Of a stretch of 64,000 bases of DNA, positions 44,411 to 53,556 are shown one piece after another. Made by a program: the position numbers and the translations under genes. Origin of the DNA: JAHEFT01 sp963766195 (GTDB taxonomy: Bacteria > Pseudomonadota > Gammaproteobacteria > Xanthomonadales > SZUA-36); NCBI GenBank assembly GCA_963766195.1, contig CAVXYY010000013.1, forward strand, positions 13,840 through 77,839, given 5' to 3'. Position 1 is the stretch's first letter; every line of letters begins with the position of its first letter. The notes under the pieces are model-generated. The model ran no database searches and had not been told where the DNA came from. It saw only the letters and a list, made by a program, of their open reading frames with translations.

Positions 44411-44647
44411 TTATACTTTTTCGCCGCGTGCCCGCAGGTCTTTCAGCACGACATCGATGCCTTTCTTGTCGATGATGCGCAGACCCTTGGTGGATACGCG
44501 AAGTTTAACCCAACGGTTTTCATTTTCCACCCAAAAACGGTGGCTGTGAAGGTTGGGCAAAAAACGCCGCTTACTCTTGATATTGGAGTGCGACACGTTA
44601 TTTCCGGTTATAGGTCTTTTTCCGGTGACCTGGCAAACTCGTGACAT
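44411..44647 (-). CDS. rpmB: 50S ribosomal protein L28
   Basis: A 78-residue large-subunit protein. MSRVCQVTGKRPITGNNVSHSNIKSKRRF and RFWVENENRWVKLRVSTKGLRIIDKKG are near-invariant L28 blocks. It is the first gene of the rpmB-rpmG operon, behind a good sigma-70 promoter in the 116-bp gap to radC. Confidence 0.98.
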   Translation of the reverse strand: MSRVCQVTGKRPITGNNVSHSNIKSKRRFLPNLHSHRFWVENENRWVKLRVSTKGLRIIDKKGIDVVLKDLRARGEKV

Positions 44648-44687
44648 GGGAATTCCCGTTCAGATTCGTTCAAAAATTCAGCCGCAC

Positions 44688-44716
44688 TTTATAACCCATC
44701 TGGCCAAATTATGCAA
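44688..44716 (-). promoter_or_regulatory. Candidate sigma-70 promoter for rpmB-rpmG
   Basis: On the minus strand TTGCAT and TATAAA are separated by exactly 17 bases; the -10 box matches five of six consensus positions. Transcription would begin about 33 bases before the rpmB ATG. It lies in the only gap between radC and rpmB, fitting the high expression needed for ribosomal proteins. Confidence 0.55.
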
Positions 44717-44763
44717 GGGCGGTGTTAAAAACCGCTGGAAATCAGGGACCGCTCGAGGCTGCT

Positions 44764-45423
44764 TCAGAGCATCCCGCGCGCGGCCATTGAAACCGGTGCG
44801 CCTTCACCCACCACGAAATGATCGAGCAGCCGGATGTCCAGCAAGGCCAGCGCATCTTTCAGGCGGCGCGTGATGGCCTGGTCGGCGAGACTCGGCTCGC
44901 TGATGCCGGAAGGATGGTTGTGCGCGACGATCAAAGCTGCAGCCCCGTAGCGGCAGGGCTTTTTCGGCTACCACCCTCGGATAGACCGTCGCGCCGTCTA
45001 TGGTGCCGTAAAACAGTTCTTCGAAAGCAATGACCCGGTGCCGCGTATCCAGGAACAGGCAGGCGAAAACCTCGTTGGGATGGTCGCGCAAGCACGGTTT
45101 TCAGGTATTGCTCTGGTCGCCCCCGGGCTTTCCAGCGGGTCGCCGCGAACCAGCACCTGGTGCAGGTAACGCCGGGACAGTTCCAGAACCGCCAGCAGCT
45201 TGGCGGTTTTTGCCGGCCCCAACCCCCGTTGTGCCTCCAGTGCGTCACGCCGGGCCTGCAACAGGCCGCGCAGTCCGCCGAAGTCATGCAGCAGGCTCTC
45301 GGCCAGTTCAATGACGGTGAGCTGCGCAGCGCCGGTGCCCAGCAGCGTAGCGAGGAGCTCGGTATCATCCAGTGCAGCGACGCCGTCGCTGGCCAGCTTT
45401 TCTCTCGGCAGGACTTTGCTCAT
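44764..45423 (-). CDS. radC: RadC (MPN/JAB domain) protein (three frameshifts)
   Basis: About 218 residues after repair. The N-terminal helix-hairpin-helix part has LPREKLASDGVAALDDTELLATLLGTG and QRGLGPAKTAKLLAVLELSRRYL. The C-terminal MPN domain has VFACLFLDTRHRVIAFEELFYGTI, VYPRVVAEKAL and the metal motif VAHNHPSGISEPSLADQAIT, ending VSMAARGML. Breaks near 45110, 45090 and 44953 are each repaired by dropping one base. RadC is not a repair enzyme despite its name; its role is unclear. It precedes rpmB-rpmG as in most gammaproteobacteria and is divergent from coaBC. Confidence 0.9.
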
Positions 45424-45523
45424 GCGGTCATTGTGACGGCGCGGGACTTGATCTGTTACGGAAAAATACCCTGAGGAGATGTAAGCTATTCACCTTGCAA
45501 GACAGAATTCGGAGTAAAAGCGG

Positions 45524-46719
45524 ATGAGCCGGCAAGCACATACTGCTGGGAGTGACCGGGGGGATAGCTGCTTACAAGTCAGCCGACCTGGTCCGGCGGT
45601 TGCGGGAAACAGGGGCAGATGTCAGGGTGGTCATGACACGCGGAGCGCTCGCATTCGTCACGCCGCTGACCTTCCAGGCCGTTTCGGGAAACCCGGTTCA
45701 CACGACCCTGCTGGATGAGGCGGCGGAAGCCGGAATGGGCCATATCGAACTCGCGCGCTGGGCTGACCAGGTTCTCGTTGCGCCGGCCACGGCGGACTTT
45801 ATCGCCCGGCTGGCTCACGGGCTGGCGGACGACCTGCTTGATCAACGCTTTGCCTGGCGACGACAGCCCCGCTGCTGCTCGCGCCTGCAATGAATCAGCA
45901 AATGTGGATGAATCCGGCAACCCGGGCCAATTGCGCATTGCTGCTGGAACGGGGGATACGACTGGCGGGTCCGGCAAGCGGCAGCCAGGCCTGTGGTGAA
46001 ACCGGTCCCGGAAGGATGATGGAACCTGCTGACCTGGTGGCCGCCCTGTCGAGTGAGCGCAACGGCGGAATTGGCCGGAAAGCACGTGGTGGTGACGGCC
46101 GGGCCCACGCATGAGGACATTGATCCGGTGCGGTACATCGGAAACCGGTCCTCCGGGAAAATGGGATTTGCAGTCGCAGAGGCGGCTGCGCGGGCCGGGG
46201 CACGGGTGAGCCTGGTGGCGGGTCCGGTGAATCTCGAGACGCCCGGCGGGCGTCCACCGGGTGAATGTGCGGGGCGCCCGTGAAATGCTCGACGCCGTGA
46301 TGAAAGAAGCAGCAGGGGCTGACGTCTTTATCGGGGTCGCCGCCGTCGCCGACTATACGCCTGGAAAGTCCGCTGGACCGCAAAGTCAAAAAAGGCCCAT
46401 CGAGGCTGAATCTCGAGCTGGTCAGCACGCCTGATATCGTGGCCGAGCGTCGCCGCGCTGGAGAACCGGCCATTCACCGTGGGCTTTGCCGCTGAAACCG
46501 AGAACCTCAGGGAAAACGCGCTTGAGAAGCTTTCACGCAAAAGGCTTGATATGATTGCCGCTAACCGGGTCGGGCAAAGCGGCCGGGGTTTTGAAAGCGA
46601 GAAAACGAAATTCTGATTTTGGTCCCCGGTGGTGAAAAAGACCTGGGCAAAGGAAGCAAGCAGCAGCTCGCCCGTCTCCTGATCGAGGAAGTGGCTGCGC
46701 GGCTCAAAGGAATGGATGA
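45524..46719 (+). CDS. coaBC: Bifunctional phosphopantothenoylcysteine decarboxylase/synthetase (many frameshifts)
   Basis: Two steps of coenzyme A synthesis: CoaB joins phosphopantothenate and Cys (CTP), CoaC decarboxylates the product (FMN). The CoaC part has HILLGVTGGIAAYKSADLVRRL and the active-site LLLAPAMNQQMW; the CoaB part has VVTAGPTHEDIDPVRYIGNRSSGKMG, VGFAAETENLRENALEKL and DMIAANRV. About eight breaks (near 45535, 45850, 46062, 46253, 46363, 46445, 46615 and the 3' end) disrupt it; most are repaired by removing one base. The repaired length, about 395, is normal, and the end would overlap the dut start (ATGA). CoA synthesis is essential, so real loss is implausible. Confidence 0.9.
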
Positions 46720-47179
46720 CATTGAAGCCGGTTCAGATAAAAGTACTCGACCAGCGCCTGGGAGTTGAGTTTCCGCTTCCGGATTACGCAACGGCCGGTT
46801 CGGCGGGAATGGATCTCCGGGCCTGCCTCGATGAGACCATTGACGATTGCGCCGGGCGAAGACCCGGCTGATTCCCACGGGATTCGCGATGCACATGCAG
46901 GATTCCGGAATGGCGGCGGTGATTCTTCCGCGTTCGGGTCTTGGACACAAACACGGCATCGTACTGGGTAACCTGGTCGGGCTGATAGACAGCGATTACC
47001 AGGGACAGGTGTTTGTCTCGTGCTGGAACCGGTCTGAGACCGGGTTCGTGGTAGAGCCCGGGGCGCGCATTGCCCAGCTGGTTTTCCTGCCCGTAGTTCA
47101 GGCCTGCTGGGAACGCGTTGAGGTGTTTGATTCTTCAGACCGGGGTGGTGGTGGATTCGGGCACACCGGGCATAGCTAA
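46716..47179 (+). CDS. dut: dUTP diphosphatase (two frameshifts)
   Basis: Hydrolyses dUTP to dUMP and PPi, keeping uracil out of DNA and feeding dTMP synthesis. All five trimeric dUTPase motifs are visible: AGSAGMDLRA, PRSGLGHKHG, GNLVGLIDSDYQG, GARIAQLVF and RGGGGFGHTG. The frame breaks near 46838 (one A) and 46862 (one C in gaagacccggctg); dropping them gives 153 residues, the family length. Position after coaBC and before algC is standard for the group. Confidence 0.93.
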
Positions 47180-47191
47180 GGGATTGCGATT

Positions 47192-49675
47192 ATGGAACTG
47201 AAAGGAAAGCTGAAAGTAGCTGAGCTTTTTTCGACCCGGAAACACGTCGACAAGTGGCTGATTTTCGTGCTTGGGCTGTTTGGCATCGTTGCGATGGCGA
47301 TCCCGTGCTGGCTGCTTGTCACTGACTGGAAAGACGCCGGGCTCCTTACCGAGACCCGGAAAGAGGCCAGGCAGTCCGCGGACAGCCTGTTGCAGCCCAT
47401 CGAGGCGCTGAACCGGGTGATGACGGATGAGCAGGTGCAGGCGCTGGCGGTAAGGGCGCTGGAAAATCCCGCAGACCCTGGATGACCTGGCGGCGTACAT
47501 CAAGGGGAGGATAAGCCAGGTTTCATCGGTCACCGTTTTCGGTCCGGACATCTCGGCGATACGCCCGGTCGAACTCGGGCCGAACGGTTACGCCCTTTAT
47601 GACATGGTCCGGACCACGTTGGAGAGCGGTACAGGACTCGTGCAGATTCACCATGTCCTGCAGCCGGCCATGGCGTTTGATGCCGTGGCGATCATGTCCG
47701 GAGGCGAAACCGTTGGCGCGCTGGTGCTGGCGCTCGATCCCCAGTATTTCATCTCCTCCTTCAACCCGGATATTTCATCCCTCGGCTTCATCCGGTTGAC
47801 CCAATATAACGGCAGGCAGCCGGTGAACAACCTCGGGGAATGGGGCGACCCGGGATTGCTGGGTGAAGTGCCGGACCGGCTTAGCGTGCCCGGCACGCTT
47901 TTCAGAATCGAATTTCCACTCTATGAACATGTCGAGTTGATCGGGCGTTGGACTGCTCTCCTGATCATCCTGGCCGGTGCGCTCAGCCTTGGCGGCTCAA
48001 TAATCCTTTATCGCAGCAACCGCGGTTGGGAGGAAGACGAGAAGTTGAAGAAAGCAAACGGCCGGGACATCGTGGAAGCCCCGGAAGAGCAAACCAGACC
48101 CGGATCCGGGCCGGCGGACGCCACGTTCGGGTCTGCGCCTGTATCGCCCGGACCGCCAGACGCCACCGGCGCGAACCTGTTCCCAAGGAACGAAAAACCG
48201 TGGCAGCCACGCGCGGACCGGCGATTTCGGATCCGCCGCGCATGCACCTGCACTATGACATCACCGAGCGGCGTAAATTGAAGGAGGCCGAGCACACGCC
48301 GGTTGAACTGACGCCGGGTATTTTTCGCGCCTACGACATTCGTGGCGTGATCGACAAAACGCTCGACTCCGGGATAGCCCGGAGCGTCGGCCAGGCGGTG
48401 GGCAGCACCGTGCTGGAACGAAAGGCGGGTCCGGTAGTAGTGGCCCGCGACGGACGGTTATCGGGCCCTTACCTCATGGAAGGCATGATCGACGGCATCC
48501 TGTCGACGGGCTGTGACGTGCTGGATATCGGCGCTGTTCCAACCGGGGTGCTTTACTACGCCGCACACGAAATGGCCGCCGGATCCGGTGTGATGATCAC
48601 GGGCAGCCACAACCCTCCGGATTACAATGGTTTCAAAATCATGATCGGCGGCGATTCGCTGCACGGCGCGGCCATCACGCGTTTTTATGAGCGGATCAAA
48701 AATAACGATCTGCTGGAGGGCCAGGGTTCGGTCACGAGCCGGGATGTCGTGCCGGATTACATCAAGAGGATAGCGGATGACATCAAGGTAGAGCGGGATC
48801 TGAAAGTCGTGATCGATTGCGGTAATGGCATTGGAGGTGTGTGCGCCGCGGAGGTGCTCAGGGCGATCGGTGTCGAGGTCCTGCCGTTGTTCGACGAAGT
48901 CGACGGCACTTTCCCCAACCACCATCCGGACCCCAGCGAACCTGAAAACCTGGTTGACCTGATCGAGTCGGTGCGGTTAATGGACGCAGACCTCGGCCTG
49001 GCTTTGGACGGCGACGCGGACAGGCTGGGCGTGGTGACGCTCGCCGGCAATATTATCTATGCCGACCGGGTCATGATGTTGCTGGCCCTGGATGTCCTGG
49101 ACCGGAACCCGGGGGCCACCATACTTTACGACGTAAAGTGCACGGGCCATTTACCTAAAGTAATCAGGAACGCAGGTGGCAATCCGGTGATGTACAAGAC
49201 AGGCCACTCACTGATGAAGGCCAAAATGAAGGAACTGGGTGCGCCATTCGCCGGCGAAATGAGCGGACATTTCTTTTTTGAAGATCGCTGGTATGGCGTG
49301 GATGACGGTATCTACGCGGCAGCGAGGCTGCTCGAAATCCTGGGCAGCACCGAAGCACCCCCCGAGGCCATATTGAATGCCCTGCCTTCCAGTTTCAGCA
49401 CGCCGGAACTGAAGGTCAAGATGCAGGAAGGCCAAAACCACGGTTATGTCGAAGCGTTCAAGACCGTTGCCCGGTTCGAGGGCGCCAGCATCAGCACCAT
49501 TGACGGGCTCCGGGCTGATTTTGACGACGGCTGGGGCCTGGTCAGGGCTTCAAACACCACGCCGGTCCTGGTCGTGCGGTTCGACGCCGAAACAGAGGAA
49601 GCGCTGGAGCGGATCAAGACGGTCTTCCGGATCCAGATGCTCAGGGTGAACCCGGATCTCGAACTGCCGTTCTGA
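47192..49675 (+). CDS. algC: Phosphomannomutase/phosphoglucomutase AlgC with N-terminal membrane sensor-like region (frameshifts)
   Basis: Interconverts hexose 6- and 1-phosphates (mannose, glucose) for surface polysaccharides. About 826 residues after repair. The N-terminal ~365 residues contain a helix (WLIFVLGLFGIVAMAIPCWLL), a periplasmic stretch of ~200 and a second helix (WTALLIILAGALSLGGSIIL), then a Pro/Ala-rich linker. The mutase part starts at TPGIFRAYDIRGV and has the phosphoserine loop VMITGSHNPPDYNGFK, metal site LDGDADRLGVV and GEMSGHFFFEDRW. Breaks near 47472 and 48200 split it into three frames. The long form is known in Pseudomonas-like AlgC annotations; the separate-protein alternative is less likely because the second frame leads into the third without a start signal. 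Confidence 0.88.
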
Positions 49676-49721
49676 AAGCAGTGGCAGCCGCATATTTCAC
49701 GGATGGCAAAAGGGAAACCCC

Positions 49722-50147
49722 GTGATAAGCAAGGCCTTTATTTCAGGGCTTTCCATGATGTTTGCCGTGCCTCTCGCGTTGGCAGCAGGGATACCGGTCC
49801 AACCCGGGCTTTGGCAGATGACATCCACGATGACCCTGCCCATATTGCCGGAGCCCCGGGTGACAACCACTGCCGACTGCGTGGAGAAGTCGGAGATTTC
49901 GATGGATGACATGGGCACCACAGGACTGGATCCGAACTGCACGTTTGAAATAGACCAGGTCGATAGCAAGACCCTGAAATGGTCTTTCGACTGCCCGGCG
50001 GAGGGCGGAACCTCGCACGGAGAATGGATGGCTGTTTCGGAAGGTGACAGCATCAGCGGCTCCGGGCTGATGACCATGTCTTTCCAGGGCCAGGCCATGG
50101 AAATGACGATGGCATGGGAAGGAAAAAGAGTCGGCGACTGCCCGTAG
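49722..50147 (+). CDS. DUF3617 family exported protein
   Basis: A 141-residue protein from GTG 49722, preceded by AAAAGGGAAA. A signal peptide (FISGLSMMFAVPLALAAG) precedes a DUF3617-type domain: PVQPGLWQMTSTMTLPILPE, ADCVEKSEI, NCTFEIDQVDSKTLKWSFDC, GEWMAVSEGDSISGSG. Two cysteine pairs suggest disulfides in the periplasm. Function of the family is unknown. Its TAG stop codon lies inside the GTAGGAGC start of a REP-like repeat. Confidence 0.85.
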   Translation: MISKAFISGLSMMFAVPLALAAGIPVQPGLWQMTSTMTLPILPEPRVTTTADCVEKSEISMDDMGTTGLDPNCTFEIDQVDSKTLKWSFDCPAEGGTSHGEWMAVSEGDSISGSGLMTMSFQGQAMEMTMAWEGKRVGDCP

Positions 50148-50316
50148 GAGCCCTTGTGGGAGCGGCCCATGGCCGCGATAGTACTCCGAACCCGGTGAGG
50201 AGCTGGCTTTGACGCGACGTTCAATCGCGGCCGTGGGCTGCTCCAACAATCGCCGGCAAGGCCGACTCCCACTAATGTGCTGGCAAGGGATTCGCGGATG
50301 AATCCGTTCCTGCGAT
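50144..50316. repeat. Cluster of REP-like palindromic repeats
   Basis: The gap between the DUF3617 gene and gshA is filled with REP-like units. GGGAGCGGCCCATGGCCGCG (50160) pairs with a degenerate reverse copy at about 50225-50247. Two more reverse-oriented units follow: one whose complement reads GTGGGAGTCGGCCTTGCCGG and one whose complement reads GCAGGAACGGATTCATCCGC. Between the first two lies ACTCCGAACCCGGTGAGGAG, which recurs in the element at 62320. The stop codon of the upstream gene is part of the first unit. Confidence 0.8.
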
Positions 50317-50329
50317 ATGCTCTCGCGCC

Positions 50330-51716
50330 TCAATAGGCGCAGGTAGTAAAAACCGGGTCCACCGAGCCATTCCACTCACCGTGGAAAAGTTTCAGTTTTT
50401 CTTCGGCCGGAGTGATTCCGCTCTCAGCTACTTCCCGCAAAGTCCCAAGGAAGCCGGTTTCGTTGTCTCCCGCGGCGTTCAGCCGGTTGCGGGCTTTTAA
50501 TCCCTCGTTGGCCAGTTCCAGCACTTCCAGCGCTATGGACTGCACGGTCCGTCCGCGCACGCTGGCCTTCAGGCCGATTTTCGGCACTTCTTCACGCAGC
50601 TTCAGCCGTTCCTCCATGCTCCAGTCCCGGGCGATATCCCAGGCCGCATCCAGCGAAGGCCGGTGGTAGAACAAGCCGGCCCACAGGGCAGGAAGGGCGC
50701 ACAGCCGGTCCCACGGACCGCCATCGGCGCCCCGCATTTCAAGGTAGCGCTTCAGCCGGACTTCCGGAAAGGCCGTGGTCAGATGGTCTTCCCAGTCCTT
50801 CAGTGTCGGCCGTTCGCCGGGTAAAGCCGGTAGCCTGCCATCGAGAAAATCACGGAATGACTGTCCGCATGCGTTGATGTATTTTCCATCCCGGTAAACG
50901 AAGTACATAGGCACATCCAGCATGTAGTCCGTGTATTTTTCAAATCCCATATCGCCATCGAAAACAAAAGGCAGCATGCCGGTGCGGTCCGGATCGGTGT
51001 CTTCCCATACATGTGAGCGATAGCTGACGAAGCCGTTGGGTTTGCCGTCGGTAAACGGCGAATTGGCAAACAGGGCCGTGGCCACCGGTTGCAAAGCCAG
51101 CGATGTGCGGAATTTATGCACCATGTCGGATTCAGAACCAAAATCGAGGTTGACCTGGACCGTGCAGGTCCGGCTCATCATATCCTGCCCCAGGTTGCCG
51201 ACTTTACTCATGTAATCCCGCATGATGCGGTAACGCCCCTTCGGCATCCATTCCATCTCTGACCTGCGGCCACTTGGGCTGAAATCCCATGCCCAGGAAG
51301 GCAATCCCCATTGGCTCGCATATCGACCGGACCTGTTTCAGGTGAGCATTCACTTCGGTGCACGTCTGGTGGATGTTGTCGAGCAGGGCGCCGGAAAGTT
51401 CCAGTTGCCCGCCGGGTTCCAGGGTGATGGAGGCGCCGGTGTCATCCAGCAGCGCGATAGGCAATCCATCCTCCAGGACCGGGCGCCAGTCGAAATTATC
51501 CGCCAGCGCTGTCAGGATCGTCCGGATTCCCCGTTCGCCCGAATAGGGTAAGGGTCGCAGGTCGTTGAGCGTATAGCCGAATTTTTCGTGCTCGGTGCCC
51601 AGCCGCCATTCCGACTCGGGTTTACAGCCGCTGGCGAGATAGGAAACGAGGTCGTTCCTGTTCTCGACGGTGCTTGGTTTCGCTGAGTCTGCCAAAGAAA
51701 TACTCCAAAATGACAT
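50330..51716 (-). CDS. gshA: Glutamate-cysteine ligase, plant/proteobacterial type (one frameshift)
   Basis: First step of glutathione synthesis: Glu + Cys + ATP to gamma-glutamylcysteine. About 461 residues after repair. WRLGTEHEKFGY, ASITLEPGGQLELSGA, RSEMEWMPKGRYRIMRDYM, TVQVNLDFGSESDMVHKFR, ALFANSPFTDGKPNGF and RGADGGPWDRLCALPALWAGL match the GCS2-like family of plants and many proteobacteria and not E. coli GshA. The frame breaks near 51260 (one A in ccgcaggtcag). ATG 51716 is preferred to TTG 51758. It ends in the REP-like cluster and is divergent from the peptide transporter operon by 261 bp, in which I see no clear promoter. Confidence 0.92.
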
Positions 51717-51977
51717 TGAAAAGCCCGGCCTGATAGCCCTGGGCGCCTCTGTGTACAATTGCTCGAAGGTTCCCTAGGATACACGCAGGAACGCAAACGA
51801 AACAGACCGGGCTGACACATGAATCCCAGCCCGCATATTGCACCCAGGCGGACCGTAGATTGATGAATACTGTTTTCGTACAATGCTTTAACATGGATTT
51901 CGCGGATTACCTGCGAATACACTTTGTCCTACCCTGTTTCGCCAGCTACGCTGTAAATTCCGGATCCCTGGTGCGAT

Positions 51978-53556
51978 ATGCGGGCTAGCACCACGCGCAT
52001 TTGCGCCTTAGTCTTTTCAGCCCTGGCGCTGGCCTGGTCCAGCCAAAGCCTTTTCGCAGCCGAAGTCCGGCGCGGCCTCGGCCCTGAACCGGATTCCCTG
52101 CACATCCACCAGGCCCAGGGGCTGGCTGCGGTAAACCTGTTGCGGGACATCCGGGAAGGGCTCGTTACCTTCGATGAGCACGGCGAATTGGTTCCGGGCC
52201 AGGCGGCATCGTGGCAGGAGTTTGACGGCGGCCGGCGTTACCGGTTCTATCTGCGGCCCGAGGCGCGGTGGTCCAATGGCGATCCCGTCACCGCGGAGGA
52301 TTTCGTCCGGGCATGGCGTCGTGCATTCACACCCGAGACGACTGCTCCCACGGCAGGTCTGTTGAAGGATGTTCAAAACGCCGCAGAAATCCTCAAAGGG
52401 GAGAAGGCGGTCGAGTACGCTGGGTATCGTTGCGGTTGAGCCGGGTGTTCTGGACATCGTGTTGAAAGAACCGGCTCCCTGGATCCTGGAAATCCTGGCG
52501 CACCCCGTGAGTTTTCCGCTCCACCCGGAGGGTGATGACGATGCGCTGCACTCACCGGTAAACGGCGCCTTCACGATCACCGCCTGGACACCTCGCGCCA
52601 GCATCAAGCTCGGACGTAATCCTGCGTTCCATGACGCAGAAGCGGTGCAGGTCGAAACCGTCGAGTATTTTCCGATCGAGGAAGCCTCTGCCGAGCTTTC
52701 ACGTTACCGTGCGGGAGAATTGGACGTGACTGAAACCATCCCGCCGGGGCGCTTCTCCTGGCTGGAAGAAAACCTCGCCGCCGATTTGCGGGTGTACCCG
52801 TACCTCGGAACGTTCTGGCTCGGGTTCAATTTTCATCATCCGGTCCTGGGCTTCTCGAACGACCTGAGGATGGCGCTTTCCCTGGCCATCAATCGGGAGA
52901 TCCTGGTGCGGACCGTGCTCGGGGCGGGAGAATTACCCGGATGGAGCATCGTGCCGCCGGGGATCAGCGGTTATCAGCCTTCCGTCATGCCCCAGTCTGT
53001 GATGAGCCAGGAAGAACGGGAAGCGGAAGCCGTGCGCCTGTTCAGGAAATCAGGTGTTGACCGGAATGAGCCCTTGCTGCTGGAGTTACGCTACAACACT
53101 TCCGGGATTCACCGGCGCATCGCGGTGGCTGTATCGGCCATGTGGAAACAGGTCCTGGGTGTGAATACTCAACTGGTGAACGAAGAGTGGAAGGTTTTTG
53201 TCAGTAACCGGAGCATGGGTGTGATCACCGAAGTATTCCGGGGCGGCTGGATAGCAGATTACGCCGATCCGTCCAGTTTCCTGGACCTTTTTGTCAGCGA
53301 CAATAACCTGAACAATACGTTCTACCGGAATGCCGATTTCGATATGTTGATGAAATCCGCGACCCTGACTTCGGGCGGGGCGAGAATGAATCTGCTGCAA
53401 CAGGCCGAATCTCAGTTAATGAAGGACATGCCGGTCATTCCGCTTTATTATTATGTTTCGCGCCATCTTGTCAGACCGCGAATAACCGGTTTCTCGGAAA
53501 ATGTGCGGGATGTTCATCTTTCCAGGTACCTGGGTGTGATATCGGAGAATCCTTGA
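51978..53556 (+). CDS. Peptide ABC transporter substrate-binding protein, first copy (one frameshift)
   Basis: About 525 residues after repair, of the DppA/OppA (SBP family 5) fold. A signal peptide (LVFSALALAWSSQSLFA) precedes RRGLGPEPDSLHIHQAQG, LVPGQAASWQEFDGGRRYRFYLRPEARWSNGDPVTAEDFV, FWLGFNFHHPVLGFSNDLRMALSLAINREI and YYYVSRHLVRPRI. The frame breaks near 52420 (one T in gagtacgctggg), after which the second frame continues to TGA 53554-53556. It has no lipobox, unlike the next copy. It is first in a six-gene operon; the next gene starts within its stop codon. Confidence 0.9.

Noticed and set aside
43301..46719. mutM, radC and coaBC as true pseudogenes
   Set aside because: Breaks are single-base insertions that leave all catalytic motifs intact, and rpmB and rpmG between them are perfect; loss of coaBC would be lethal. 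Sequence error fits better.
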